NCBI GenBank assembly: GCA_963691815.1
Contig: OY829660.1
Coordinates: 27,778,172 to 27,842,171 of the forward strand
DNA: 64,000 nucleotides
Source: Echiichthys vipera
Taxonomy: Eukaryota > Chordata > Actinopteri > Perciformes > Trachinidae
Reading direction: 5' to 3'
A model generated the notes under the pieces. It did not search any database and was not told the origin of the DNA. It worked only from the letters and a program-made list of their open reading frames with translations. Position 1 is the first letter of the stretch; each line of letters opens with the position of its first letter. Positions 1 through 10,677 of the stretch are shown here, piece after piece. A program made the position numbers and the translations under genes.

Positions 1-1017
1 AACCGACATTAAGAAAATACAGGTTATGACGGCGCCCCTAAGAGGTTTCAGGTGGAACGACAGGTGCTTTATTTTTTTCCTTACATGTCCCTATGTATTG
101 TATGCAGCATCATTTGTATGCAGGTTTTTTTGGGCCAGAAATTCAATATCACTGATATCACTCCAAACTCCCCCACACAAATCTTGGAAATGTTCAGTTA
201 GCCACCATTATGATAGTTTAAAAACAAACAGAAATACTAAAACTGACATTTTCCAATTCAATTATTTGAATTTTAGTTTCTGTAACATTTATCTCCCCAT
301 GATGGACTATTTGCTTTTTCAAAGCCTTCTGTCAAATCTGATTTTATTTATTTGCAAAGAACATTGACATTTTCTATATGTCCATAAAAAATGATTAAAA
401 TAAGCTTTAAAAACAACCCTGTGTATTTTTATATGTAATTTTAGAAAGAAAACTTCTCCTCTTCTATTATATTGCAGTTCAGAATATTGTGTTCTCATTA
501 TTTTGTATTTACATTTGACTTTGAGTAAGTCCTGTTTAATGCATCTGCATATGAACTGAGTTATCGTTAGTATGATCATACACCCTTATACAGTAAAAAA
601 ATTAAATAAAATACACAAATTATTCATTTTGTGGTCAACAAAAGCACTTCCACTACCGAATTAGAACGTTTATCTGTACTAAAAAGAAACTGCTAACACA
701 AATGAAGACCTTTTACATGGGAGATTTCTGAGATGTAACACAAATTAAGAAATAAAAAGAGCATTACAATACAAGAAAGCAAGAAAATCAACAGGATTTA
801 GTTTTTTTAAAAGTTAGGGAAACAAAGCATTGGATCACAGCCAGAGAGGTCAAACTGAGGAGGAGGATGGCAGTTTTCCCCAGCAGAATCCAGAACCATT
901 AGTTCCATAAAGTGTCTTGGAAGCAAAGCTGTAGGAACATACACAGAGATCAAGAGTGTGAAGACGTAGTAAAAGAAAAGATGTGGTAAAACTCAATGTG
1001 ACAGACATAAAATGAAT
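1..1017. other. No gene recognised
   Basis: AT-rich sequence with only short open frames on both strands. I see no splice-supported exon, RNA gene or clear repeat in this stretch. Confidence 0.5.
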
Positions 1018-1130
1018 ATACACTACCGTGCAACCGTTTTAGGCAGGCATTCAAAAATGGAAGTGTTAGTACCGTAGTTTATTTTCATCAATTATCAACA
1101 TATAGTGACTGAACAGAAGAGACATGTCTG
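1018..1130 (-). mobile_element. Solo end of a Tc1-like transposon
   Basis: The segment starts with a version of the terminal repeat of the Tc1 element at 10678-12254 (CACTACCGTGCAACCG against CACTACTGTGCAAAAG). It continues with the reverse complement of that element's right end around 12140-12254, including a shared block about TGATAATTGATGAAAAT. It carries no transposase, so it is a solo end or a short non-autonomous derivative. Confidence 0.7.
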
Positions 1131-1139
1131 CCTAATAAT

Positions 1140-1206
1140 AGAGTGAAAATTGAATTTCCCCATTCGCGGGACTAATAAAGGAATTCTTCTTCTTCTTCTT
1201 CTTCTT
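1140..1206 (-). repeat. Retroposon 3-prime tail-like repeat with (CTT)n
   Basis: A conserved block (AATTTCCCCATTCGCGGGAC followed by TAATAAAG) runs into (TTC)n. The same block appears in the opposite orientation at 38195-38265, next to (GAA)n. A conserved block ending in a simple repeat is typical of retroposon tails. The exact family is not assigned. Confidence 0.5.
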
Positions 1207-1309
1207 ATTCTCTCCACTATAATGGAACAAGATGACGCTTGTCTTGTGGATCTCAAAACACACAAAATAAAAATATTTTTTTAAAATGGTAGATGGACTT
1301 GTACTTAAA

Positions 1310-1550
1310 TAGGTCCTTTCTAGTCCTCTGACTGCTCAAGGCAATTCACACTATTTCTCCCATTCTCCCATTCACACAGACATTCACACTGATGGCAGTG
1401 GACATCTACATACCATCTGATCTAACCATTCACACCACATTAACACACCCATGTGCAGCACAGGGAGCAATTTGGGGTTCAATGTCTTGCCCAAGGACAC
1501 TTCGACATGTAGACAGGAGGAGCCAGGGATCGAATCGCTGATCTCTCAAA
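1310..1550. repeat. SINE-like dispersed fish repeat
   Basis: The segment has runs such as CATTCACACAGACATTCACA, then GGAGCAATTTGGGGTTCAAT and CTTGCCCAAGGACACTTCGA. It ends with a tRNA B-box-like complement (GGGATCGAATCGC). I recognise this pattern as a widespread teleost repeat. Only one copy is seen in the window. Confidence 0.5.
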
Positions 1551-1904
1551 TGGAATGATTTATCCTCAGACCTTGTGAGCACTTTCATGTAGGAACTTTT
1601 TCCTTAGCTAATTACTTGCAATGTTATGGAAAGCTACAATCTTGGTTACACCTTGTTAGTTTCTCCACAATCTAGACTCTGCAGTCCAGGTCGCTTAGCC
1701 TCTTTCAGGAAGTCAAACTTACTCTTTTAGATACCTTCTTCAAACTACAGTCATTTTCAATTGGTTTCTTGCTTCAAGCATGGCTCCACACTCTTGATAT
1801 CTGGATGCATTAATATTTGTATGTGCTTGAGATGTGGAATATAATATGAGATTTAGTGGCTCCTAACTGTTGCACTGCTGTGGTGTTCAGTGCTGCCACA
1901 CTGT

Positions 1905-4187
1905 GGGGTGCTGGATGTGGTTGGGGTGGATGCTGTCAGGTTATCTGGATGTGGTTGGGCTGGATGCTATCAGGTTATCTGGATGTGGTGGGGGTGGATG
2001 CTGTCAGGTTATCTGGATGTGGTTGGGGTGGATGCTGTCGGGTTATCTGGATGTGGTTGGGGTGGATGCTGTCAGGTTATCTGGATGTGGTGGGGGTGGA
2101 TGCTGTCAGGTTATCTGGATGTGGTGGGGGTGGATGCTGTCAGGTTATCTGGATGTGGTTGGGGTGGATGCTGTCAGGTTATCTGGATGTGGTGGGGGTG
2201 GATGCTGTCAGGTTATCTGGATGTGGTTGGGGTGGATGCTGTCAGGTTATCTGGATGTGGTGGGGGTGGATATGGTGGGGGTGGATGCGGTGGGGGTGGA
2301 TGCTGTCAGGTTATCTGGATGTGGTTGGGGTGGATGCTGTCAGATTATCTGGATGTGGTTGGGGTGGATGCTGTTAGATTATCTGGATGTGGTTGGGGTG
2401 GATGCTGTCAGGTTATCTGGATGTGGTGGGGGTGGATGCTGTCAGGTTATCTGGATGTGGTTGGGGTGGATGCTGTCAGGTTATCTGGATGTGGTTGGGG
2501 TGGATGCTGTCAGATTATCTGGATGTGGTTGGGGTGGATGCTGTCAGGTTATCTGGATGTGGTGGGGGTGGATGCTGTCAGGTTATCTGGATGTGGTTGG
2601 GGTGGATGCTGTCGGGTTATCTGGATGTGGTTGGGGTGGATGCTGTCGGGTTATCTGGATGTGGTTGGGGTGGATGCTGTCGGGTTATCTGGATGTGGTT
2701 GGGGTGGATGCTGTCGGGTTATCTGGATGTGGTTGGGGTGGATGCTGTCAGCTTATCTGGATGTGGTGGGGGTGGATGCGGTGGGGGTGGATGCTGTCAG
2801 GTTATCTGGATGTGGTTGGGGTGGATGCTGTCTGATTATCTGGATGTGGTTGGGGTGGATGCTGTTAGATTATCTGGATGTGGTTGGGGTGGATGCTGTC
2901 AGGTTATCTGGATGTGGTGGGGGTGGATGCTGTCAGGTTATCTGGATGTGGTTGGGGTGGATGCTGTCAGGTTATCTGGATGTGGTTGGGGTGGATGCTG
3001 TCAGATTATCTGGATGTGGTTGGGGTGGATGCTGTCAGGTTATCTGGATGTGGTGGGGGTGGATGCTGTCAGGTTATCTGGATGTGGTTGGGGTGGATGC
3101 TGTCGGGTTATCTGGATGTGGTTGGGGTGGATGCTGTCGGGTTATCTGGATGTGGTTGGGGTGGATGCTGTCGGGTTATCTGGATGTGGTTGGGGTGGAT
3201 GCTGTCGGGTTATCTGGATGTGGTTGGGGTGGATGCTGTCGGGTTATCTGGATGTGGTTGGGGTGGATGCTGTCGGGTTATCTGGATGTGGTTGGGGTGG
3301 ATGCTGTCAGGTTATCTGGATGTGGCTGGGGTGGATGCTGTCAGGTTATCTGGATGTGGTTGGGGTGGATGCTGTCAGGTTATCTGGATGTGGTTGGGGT
3401 GGATGCTGTCAGGTTATCTGGATGTGGTTGGGGTGGATGTTGTCAGGTTACCTGGATGTGGTGGGGGTGGATGCTGTCAGGTTATCTGGATGTGGGGGGG
3501 GGTGGATGTTGTCAGGTTACCTGGATGTGGTTGGGGTGGATGCTGTCAGGTTATCTGGATGTGGTTGGGGTGGATGCTGTCAGGTTATCTGGATGTGGTT
3601 GGGGTGGATGCTGTCAGATTATCTGGATGTGGTTGGGGTGGATGCTGTCAGGTTATCTGGATGTGGTTGGGGTGGATGTTGTCAGGTTATCTGGATGTTG
3701 TGGGGGTGGATGCTGTCAGGTTATCTGGATGTGGTTGGGGTGGATGCTGTCAGGTTATCTGGATGTGGTTGGGGTGGATGCTGTCAGGTTATCTGGATGT
3801 GGTTGGGGTGGATGTTGTCAGGTTACCTGGATGTGGTGGGGGTGGATGCTGTCAGGTTATCTGGATGTGGGGGGGATGGATGTTGTCAGGTTACCTGGAT
3901 GTGGTTGGGGTGGATGCTGTCAGGTTATCTGGATGTGGTTGGGGTGGATGCTGTCAGGTTATCTGGATGTGGTTGGGGTGGATGCTGTCAGATTATCTGG
4001 ATGTGGTTGGGGTGGATGCTGTCAGGTTATCTGGATGTGGTTGGGGTGGATGTTGTCAGGTTATATGGATGTTGTGGGGGTGGATGCTGTCAGGTTATCT
4101 GGATGTGGTTGGGGTGGATGCTGTCAGGTTATATGGATGTTGTGGGGGTGGATGCTGTCAGGTTATCTGGAGGGGTGGTGGTTTTAA
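1905..4187. repeat. Minisatellite of 34-bp units, about 65 copies
   Basis: About 2.28 kb of head-to-tail 34-bp units. Each contains GGTTATCTGGATGTGG followed by a G-rich half (TTGGGGTGGATGCTGTCA). Variants carry TGGGGG for TTGGGG, CGG for CAG, or GATT for GGTT. A few junctions (near 2270-2300, 2765-2790) add short extra G-rich pieces. Because 34 is not a multiple of 3 and no unit contains a plus-strand stop, all three plus frames stay open for hundreds of codons. These are not genes. Confidence 0.97.
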
Positions 4188-4860
4188 TTAATTAGCTGCA
4201 AAGTGGTCAACATTGAATAAATGTAATTATAAAACATAAATACATTTTGTAGAATAAACACATGAAATACTAATCTGTGAAATAACATAAGACATTTTTA
4301 AAACTCATATCATTATAACACATCTGCTACCAGATTTAGCCAGTAAGCTGGTCAAATGGGGTTAGCTTGCTTCACTTTTAGGTTCTTGCTTGTGTATAAA
4401 TTTAATTCTTGCTTTATAAAACAATGTCAATATAGGCTAATTCTTATTTGACCAACTAGAGGCTGCTGCGGGAAATAAATACAGTACACTATACATATAT
4501 TAGTATATTATTTTATTTTTTTGGCTTATCAAGGCTGCATATGCTACCTACTTAGCTTGCTAAATCGCTCGTCAGATTTATTCAGAGTTACCTCCACTGC
4601 GATTGATTCTTAAGATATCCCTCGGAGAAAGACACACAACTTGGTGAAGAGCAAAAATACAGAGCTTTTCTATAGGCTAGTTACCCAAGACAACTGGAGC
4701 CTAGCTAACTCTGCTAACATGGGCTCTTCATTTCAAGTAACAACCCAAGTTCATGCTGGTCTAGTTAGCCAGCTAGGTAGGTAGGGGGTCATCCCGAAAA
4801 GGGTCCTCTGTTCCCTGGTCGCATAAGCCTCTGCCTTTGCTGATTAAATTCAACATTTTG
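4188..4860. other. No gene recognised
   Basis: AT-rich sequence following the minisatellite. It contains several GCTAGC/TTAGC-rich tracts but no exon or named repeat that I can support. Confidence 0.5.
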
Positions 4861-4887
4861 TTAGGGTTAGGGGGTAGGGTTAGGGTC
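4861..4887 (+). repeat. Short telomere-like (TTAGGG) block
   Basis: Four imperfect TTAGGG-like units in about 27 bp. This is too short to be more than a chance or relic interstitial telomeric repeat. Confidence 0.6.
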
Positions 4888-5189
4888 TACAGAGGCCTGT
4901 TTGCTGTGGAATTCGGCACTGATTGTGGAAAAATAACTTGGATTATATTTGAGGAAATACAAGTAATATTTCCATGTTTATTGTTAGAATGCTGTCAAAA
5001 AGATGCAGTGTGAGTGTGAGTGTGTGTGTGTCAGAGAGAGAGAGATCATTTAACCTCAGGTGGACAAAGCCTTGGCTGTTTGTTTTCTTTCACAGAGCTA
5101 AACTAAAACCACAGAATGTTAAGGACAGAGAAAGGGATGGTGGTCATAGTTCTGCATTACCTGCTGATTCAGTGAGGTAGAATAAATGT

Positions 5190-5480
5190 GTGGGGATGTC
5201 ACCTCTGGACACTGAGATTCCCCAGCGGTGTCCTGCCTGACTTCCTGGTACCAACCGTCCCTGTCACGGACCAAGATTTCAGCCTCTGCTCTCCTGGTTC
5301 CTGTTTGCCTGTTTCTGACTGCTCTCCTGGTTATATGGTTCCTGCTGCCTGCTCCTCTTCGGATTCTCTGCCTGTGCTGTCGTCTCCCTGGTACCGAACT
5401 TCTGCCTGCCTTGACCGAGCCCCCTGCCACTGCGTTGTTGTACTGTTTGCTTGTCTGCCTGAGCTTCACTAAACTGTTGA
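5190..5480 (+). repeat. Possible retroelement-derived segment
   Basis: A C/T-rich segment with repeated CCTGGT, TGCCTG and CTGCCTG words, open in several frames on both strands. The composition resembles the ends of fish LTR retroelements. I see no paired repeat, primer-binding site or polyprotein, so this is a weak guess. Confidence 0.2.
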
Positions 5481-5680
5481 ACTATCTCCATTTGTTCTGT
5501 GCTGAAAGTGACTCCATACATCACCACCATTTTTCTTTAAACATTTTTTTTTTTATAAAGGGGTTGACTCGGTGTCACACGCATTCATTAATTTTCATTT
5601 TCAGTTTTTGTCTGTTCGTAGTGAATTGCGTCAGACTGAAGACTGGATCCACCAAAGTCAAAATCCATCATGCAACTAAT

Positions 5681-5681
<1 letters not shown>

Positions 5682-5736
<55 letters not shown>
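5682..5736. repeat. (ATC)n microsatellite
   Basis: About 18 ATC/CAT units. It explains the His-rich and Met-rich open frames on the two strands here. Confidence 0.95.
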
Positions 5737-5737
<1 letters not shown>

Positions 5738-5860
5738 TAACAAGAGAGCTTTACTTGTTGCAGCATTTAAAACGTTGCAAGAGTACACTGAGTTTCAGTG
5801 CCCATATGAAAGATGCTGGATTAAATGCAATGTCTGAAAATCTTTAACTATTTGAATTAC

Positions 5861-6003
5861 CTGTGGGCTGCTCCTCCACAGCTGTGCAACATCATAAGCT
5901 CTTAAACATGAAAAGTCACAGCTCAGATTGAAGCCCTCTCCCGTTGAAAGTTTCCTATCATCTCCAGAAATACTCACAATAGGCTTGGTTTCACTGCAGC
6001 CAC
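5861..6003 (-). pseudogene. Orphan immunoglobulin-like exon
   Basis: On the minus strand a 143-nt segment is bounded by a good acceptor (TTTCACTCTCAG before 6003) and a donor (CAG then GTAATT after 5861). It encodes about 47 residues: an ETKPIVSIS start, then GEGFNLSCDFSC and AQLW. The Cys-to-Trp spacing of about 14 resembles the first half of an Ig V-type domain. I find no second half with the YxC motif, no signal peptide exon and no membrane exon in the flanks. It may be a stranded exon of a decayed teleost Ig-superfamily gene, part of an unrecognised gene, or chance. No family member is named. Confidence 0.35.
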
Positions 6004-6109
6004 CTGAGAGTGAAAGAAAGCAGACAAAACGATAAAATTCCTTTATTAACAAAATGTAAGGCTCAAAAACAATCTCGTTTCTAGAGCCACTTCGAATTTT
6101 TACTTTGGT

Positions 6110-6220
6110 CTCAATTCAGTTTTAATTATAGTGCCAAATCATAACAAAAGTTATCTCAGGACACTTTACAGAGTAGGTATAGACCACACTCTATGACTTA
6201 TTTAGGATTTACATAGACCC
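6110..6220 (+). repeat. Dispersed repeat C
   Basis: Contains AGTGCCAAATCATAACAAAA then GTTATCTCAGGACACTTTAC. A close copy is at 31672-31795 and a partial reverse copy at 38018-38070. This is a recurrent teleost repeat whose class I have not established. Confidence 0.65.
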
Positions 6221-7930
6221 AACAATTCCTCCTCCTTTGTCTCATTTGTACAGAAGCTGAGAATGGCCATCCTTGCAATAATTAAAGGTTGAATCTGGAG
6301 ACTGAGCAGAACTCCGTCGTCTATTGTCTCAAATTGTAGTCGCAACAACAAAAAATAATTCCAGCAGTCGGGTTGCCAGGTTTGTTGCAGAGTGTGTCAG
6401 TGATCAGCCTGCTCCATGTCAGTGATGAATCAAACAGGGGAACCACTCATTTGGACTCATCACTTCATTTACAACAGTATTTAACGTTAGCCAGTCTTCA
6501 CCTGGAAGTCTTTCTGTGAGTGCTGTGGAATCCATTAGCTAGCTCTCAACTGAACATGATTCTTGTTTCTGTAGCAACAACAGACAACCCTGGCAACCAG
6601 CAATGCTGAACGCTATTGGCTGCTACAATGGAAACAGAACTGACAGAGAGTCATTGTCAAACCTGTCAAAACGTTTTTTAAATATTAATTCAGACTTATT
6701 ATATTTTTTAAGGAAAAGCAATACTTCTGTACCCCTCAAAACGCCACGTGGGTGTATATATATATATTTTTTTAAATATAGCTTTAAATAAAGATTCTAC
6801 AGATTCAACCTTTAATGGCGTTATTTTAAGATCACACGGTAATTATTTAATCCTGTAAACAAGCTTTGTTGTAACAAGATAATTAACTTGTAATTATTAG
6901 AATGTTAATTATTCTTCCTCTTTCTTTTGCATTTGAATGCATTTAACATAAATCAGTATATTTGGCTGCACAGTTGTAGCTCCAGCTGATTTGAGTCACG
7001 GTGAAGTACGGCCTATTTGACCACAGCGCATTACAGCATGGCAGTTCTCAGCTCTGATCAACTTTAGCAGTAAGAAGAAGAAGTGACCTCTTTGCTTTCT
7101 TGTGATAAATGACACATTTATCTCCAAATACTCTTGTACCTTATTCTATTTTTAGTTTATGTACCTCTTAAAATTTAAGATTTGGCCAAACACAGTTCAT
7201 CTGAACACGATGGCCTGGATTAAAATGGGTGAAATATCTCTTTAAGGATTTAATGACCTTGTTATATGTCAAGATAACAAAGCTCAATTTAAGTATGCAA
7301 GGCTGGCTGCCACTGAGGAAGAGCCACAATAGTTTATCTCGTGATTCTGAGCTTAGATCAGCCAAAAGACACTGTTGAACAGCAGCAGTCAGGTTACCAA
7401 CAGTTGGATATATTTTGTAAGTACATGAAATCATTTTTAGTTACTTCAATTAATGAGCCCAAAGATAATTTCATAAAAACGAATAATGAGATAAAATACA
7501 TCACACGCTCTGATAATAGAGAGTTTTAGCAATGACAAACATTTTATGAAGGTTCCAGAAGGTCTTTCTCACAGTGGACATTTTGACTGTCATAGTAAGA
7601 AAAGCACAGGTGTTACTAATTAACATTAACATTACAATGTCTCTGTTCTCTTCATCTGTGCCATTTATCCACAACAGTGGGACCACAACTCCTGTAAAAG
7701 GGTCCATGAAGATATGGAATTATTTAGGTAATGTCAAAACATAAACAGGCTACATATACATATCACATATATCTTTGGATGCCTAATGTATGCAGTACAC
7801 ACCTGTTATAAAAATATATTTTTGTGTACAATAGGCATATAATTGTAAATCAAATAAAATCATATCCAATCAAATCAAACTTTATTTATAGAGGTTTGTG
7901 AATGTTCTCATGTGTCCAGGTCATCGTTAC
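6221..7930. other. No gene recognised
   Basis: Short open frames on both strands, none supported by splice sites plus protein resemblance. A minus-strand segment near 7540-7700 follows a TTTTACAG acceptor-like site, but it does not resemble a protein I know. Confidence 0.4.
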
Positions 7931-7933
7931 CCT

Positions 7934-8139
7934 CAAAGCAGTTTCAGTCAAAAGCAACTGGACTTGGTTATTTGTCTAGGAAGACATTTCACCTCTCATC
8001 CAAGAGGCTTCATCAGTCCATGTACGCATCTGACCAGGCTGGGACTGGACCAGGACCAGGACCAGGACCAGGCTGGTACTGGTCCAACTAACTGGTATAG
8101 AATAACCAAGTCCAGTTGCTTTTGACTGAAATTGCTTTG
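7934..8139. repeat. Fold-back element with about 39-bp arms
   Basis: The left arm (7934-7972, containing TCAGTCAAAAGCAACTGGAC) is repeated as its reverse complement at 8101-8139 with few mismatches. Between them lie GAAGACATTTCACCTCTCAT and an (ACCAGG)n run near 8050-8071. The structure fits a fold-back MITE. Confidence 0.7.
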
Positions 8140-9049
8140 GGGGTTTACTTATAGAGCACATTTTAAACGACCAACGGTCGACCAAAGTGCTGTACAGTTC
8201 AGCAGGACAATACAACACAACTAGAATAAAAAATGTGCAAACAGATCTATATATCAACTAATAATGAAAGTCAGGTTGCATGAGGAACATTCATTTGATG
8301 AGAATTTGTATATTCAGAAATATACTGGATGTGCAATACAGTTTCTGGGTATGAATTCAGTGAGTTCTCCCATACACTATCGTGAATCAGCTTTTTACAT
8401 AAATAATTTGTTTGTGACTTTTGTTTTTATTTTTTTTAAATGTTCACTGTTTACTGCTGTTCTCTTTGTACAGCAAAAAAAATAAGGTGAGAAAGAAGAG
8501 CAATCATACATAGAAACAAAATAGACAGGGCTTTTTTATTAATATAGCTGTGTCATCACAATGACATTAATTACTTAATGAACTAAAATCCACTGATAAT
8601 ACTAATAATACATGGAGCAGGAAGAATTTCAAAAAACTTGTAACACATGTTTTGCTTGTCTTGATGTAAGTAATCCACTCAGTCATTTTCATGGTGATAT
8701 CTGAAGGTTATTTTTTCACTATTCACTTTAGAAAAATAAAGAATAGTTGAATCATAGTGAATATTTGGGTCTTTTTAGGAACGTTCCCCTATTGTGGAAC
8801 CTCAGGCTTTTCTTTCCCTTACTCAGCACATATTGAGGATACAAAATCAGTTGAGTTTGCTTCTGTCACAATTTGTTCAACCTTTTTTCATAAATGACTG
8901 GAATATTATCACAAAGAGAAATGGCAGTGGAACATGACTTGATCTTCTAACAAGCTAGGGCATATGCATCTCACATAGTTTGTAATAGCGCTCACAGCAT
9001 TGGAAAAGAAAAGCAAAAACACTTTTCTCCACACATCAAACGTGTGCGT
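8140..9049. other. No gene recognised
   Basis: AT-rich sequence with short frames only. I see no feature that can be supported. Confidence 0.45.
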
Positions 9050-9316
9050 GCGTGACCCCCTCTCACGTCCGCGCACAGGGTTTCTGTCGATATTCTTCAA
9101 AGCACTTTACGCGCCCCTTCCGTTTACTGCGTCGTAGTCATGGTCGTAGTTATATTCATCTACGCAATTTGCGTTACGGCATTGGCGAGGTTTTTCAGCT
9201 GGTTAGCCAAACATCCCCAGAAAAGAGATGTGCAGGAAAACGAGACGAAGAAAATAAGAATATTTTATTCCAAAACAGTAAAATACCGGCAGAAAGACCG
9301 CCTGTTAGGTACGTAG
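9050..9316 (+). promoter_or_regulatory. CpG-richer block, candidate promoter and first exon
   Basis: The block has more CpG than its flanks (CACGTCCGCGCACAGG; many CG steps to 9180) and ends in a donor-like CTGTTAG then GTACGTAG at 9308/9309. It holds a 58-codon frame from ATG 9140 to TAG 9316. The frame starts MVVVIFIYAICVTALARFF, a plausible membrane segment, and continues with a Lys/Arg-rich tail. It could be the first non-coding exon of csnk1g2 with an upstream open frame, or the first coding exon of an unrecognised small gene. No transcript evidence is available from sequence alone. Confidence 0.3.
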
Positions 9317-10675
9317 TGTCCTTTTTTAACTTTGCACAAACGCTTGTGTTTAATGCGCTATCTATGTTTATGAATGACTGTATGTGCGGGCAGGAATTCA
9401 GTGTTAGCCAATATCGGCTAGTTAGCTGGTAGGCTAACATGTTAGCCACCGTTAGCTTCTGACAGGCTACGTCTCACTACGACCACAGTAACGAAGTAAA
9501 CGCTGTTGATATGGTTACAAGCTACCATACAGACCGCTGCTCCTTTTTGTTGCTGTTGCTGTTTTCTCTGACATCACTTACGCTCTCCCCAGCAGCTAAT
9601 TCAAATGTGTTTCAATGAAGCTAACACTGGGAGCTACACCGAGGCCAACACTCACACACTTAACTCCTGTGGCCTAAACCTAACTTCCTGCGTTACATCG
9701 CTCCATTCCAAGTGTGACGTGCAAAAACACCACATTATTCTATTGTTCTGAAAATGCTACCAGGCAACTTCGGCTCGAGACTGCAGGCGTATAGTTATGG
9801 TATTGAACAGTCACTGCCCCCCTTGTGTTGAAATCTGTTGCAGTCGCATCAGCTAACGTTAGCTCCTTTGCTCATAACAACTCTGTGTTTTACATGTTAA
9901 AATGTTGACAACTCGCGATGATCGGAAATAAATCAGTGTTTGACAGTCTCTCGTGTTGGCTGTTAAATATTCGCAGGTGCATACAGCCGGTTCTAGAGCA
10001 AAGGGAGAGGGGGTGCAGCTAAGTTTATCATTGGAGTGTGGGTGGTGAGACAGGGCCATGTCGGTGCAGCCACATTTAATGTTGAGTTTCCCTTAAATAA
10101 TTCATCAAGAACTTTTACTGCCTGCTGAGAAGAGCTTGGAATGAACATACTGAATTCTGGGCTAAGGGCTTTCACATGGGTCACCAGTAAAAAGTGCATT
10201 CCTTATCAGGTTATACTGGAAGGTGCCATTGATGCGTAAGTGGCAAACCATCAACATTTTGTGATATCATATCTTACAATCAATGCAGGACATTGTGGGT
10301 TGGAGGGAATCTCTAGGTACTTCAAGATTATGATTCAGGGATACGATGCAATTATAAAGTGATGATCTATCATTTCCATACGATCGATATGTATATATGA
10401 TTAATTTCATCTGCTGTGTGCTACTTTTAAAGGTGTATTTGTAATGATCCATACTTCTGCATACTTCACATACTTTACTTACATGCGTGTGGATGGTCAG
10501 CCAAAACCAGACTAAAGTTGTGCCGTTACAGGAAAACGCGTCTCTGTGTGGACAGGGCCTCAGTAAGCCTCATATACAGTATATCACTCTGTGCAGATTG
10601 ATTTTTCCCTGACTGCATTGTCAGTAGATCATTTTGTACAAAACTCCATTTTATTATCTTTACAAATACAACGTT
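9317..10675. other. No gene recognised
   Basis: Mixed sequence, likely intron or upstream flank of csnk1g2. Several TTAGC-rich stretches occur at 9410-9460, but no exon or repeat that I can name. Confidence 0.4.
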
Positions 10676-10677
10676 TA

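Noticed and set aside
1905..4187. Regularly spaced repeats resembling a CRISPR array
   Set aside because: Units are head-to-tail with no unique spacers, and the genome is a vertebrate.
1856..4195. Open frames of 173-765 codons with GWGGCCQVIW-type repeats
   Set aside because: They are translations of a 34-bp minisatellite open in all three plus frames. There are no splice sites, no start context and no protein family.
4861..4887. Interstitial telomere suggesting a chromosome fusion point
   Set aside because: Only four imperfect units in 27 bp, far too little to support a fusion.
5228..5788. Poly-His and poly-Met frames
   Set aside because: They come from the (ATC)n microsatellite at 5682-5736.
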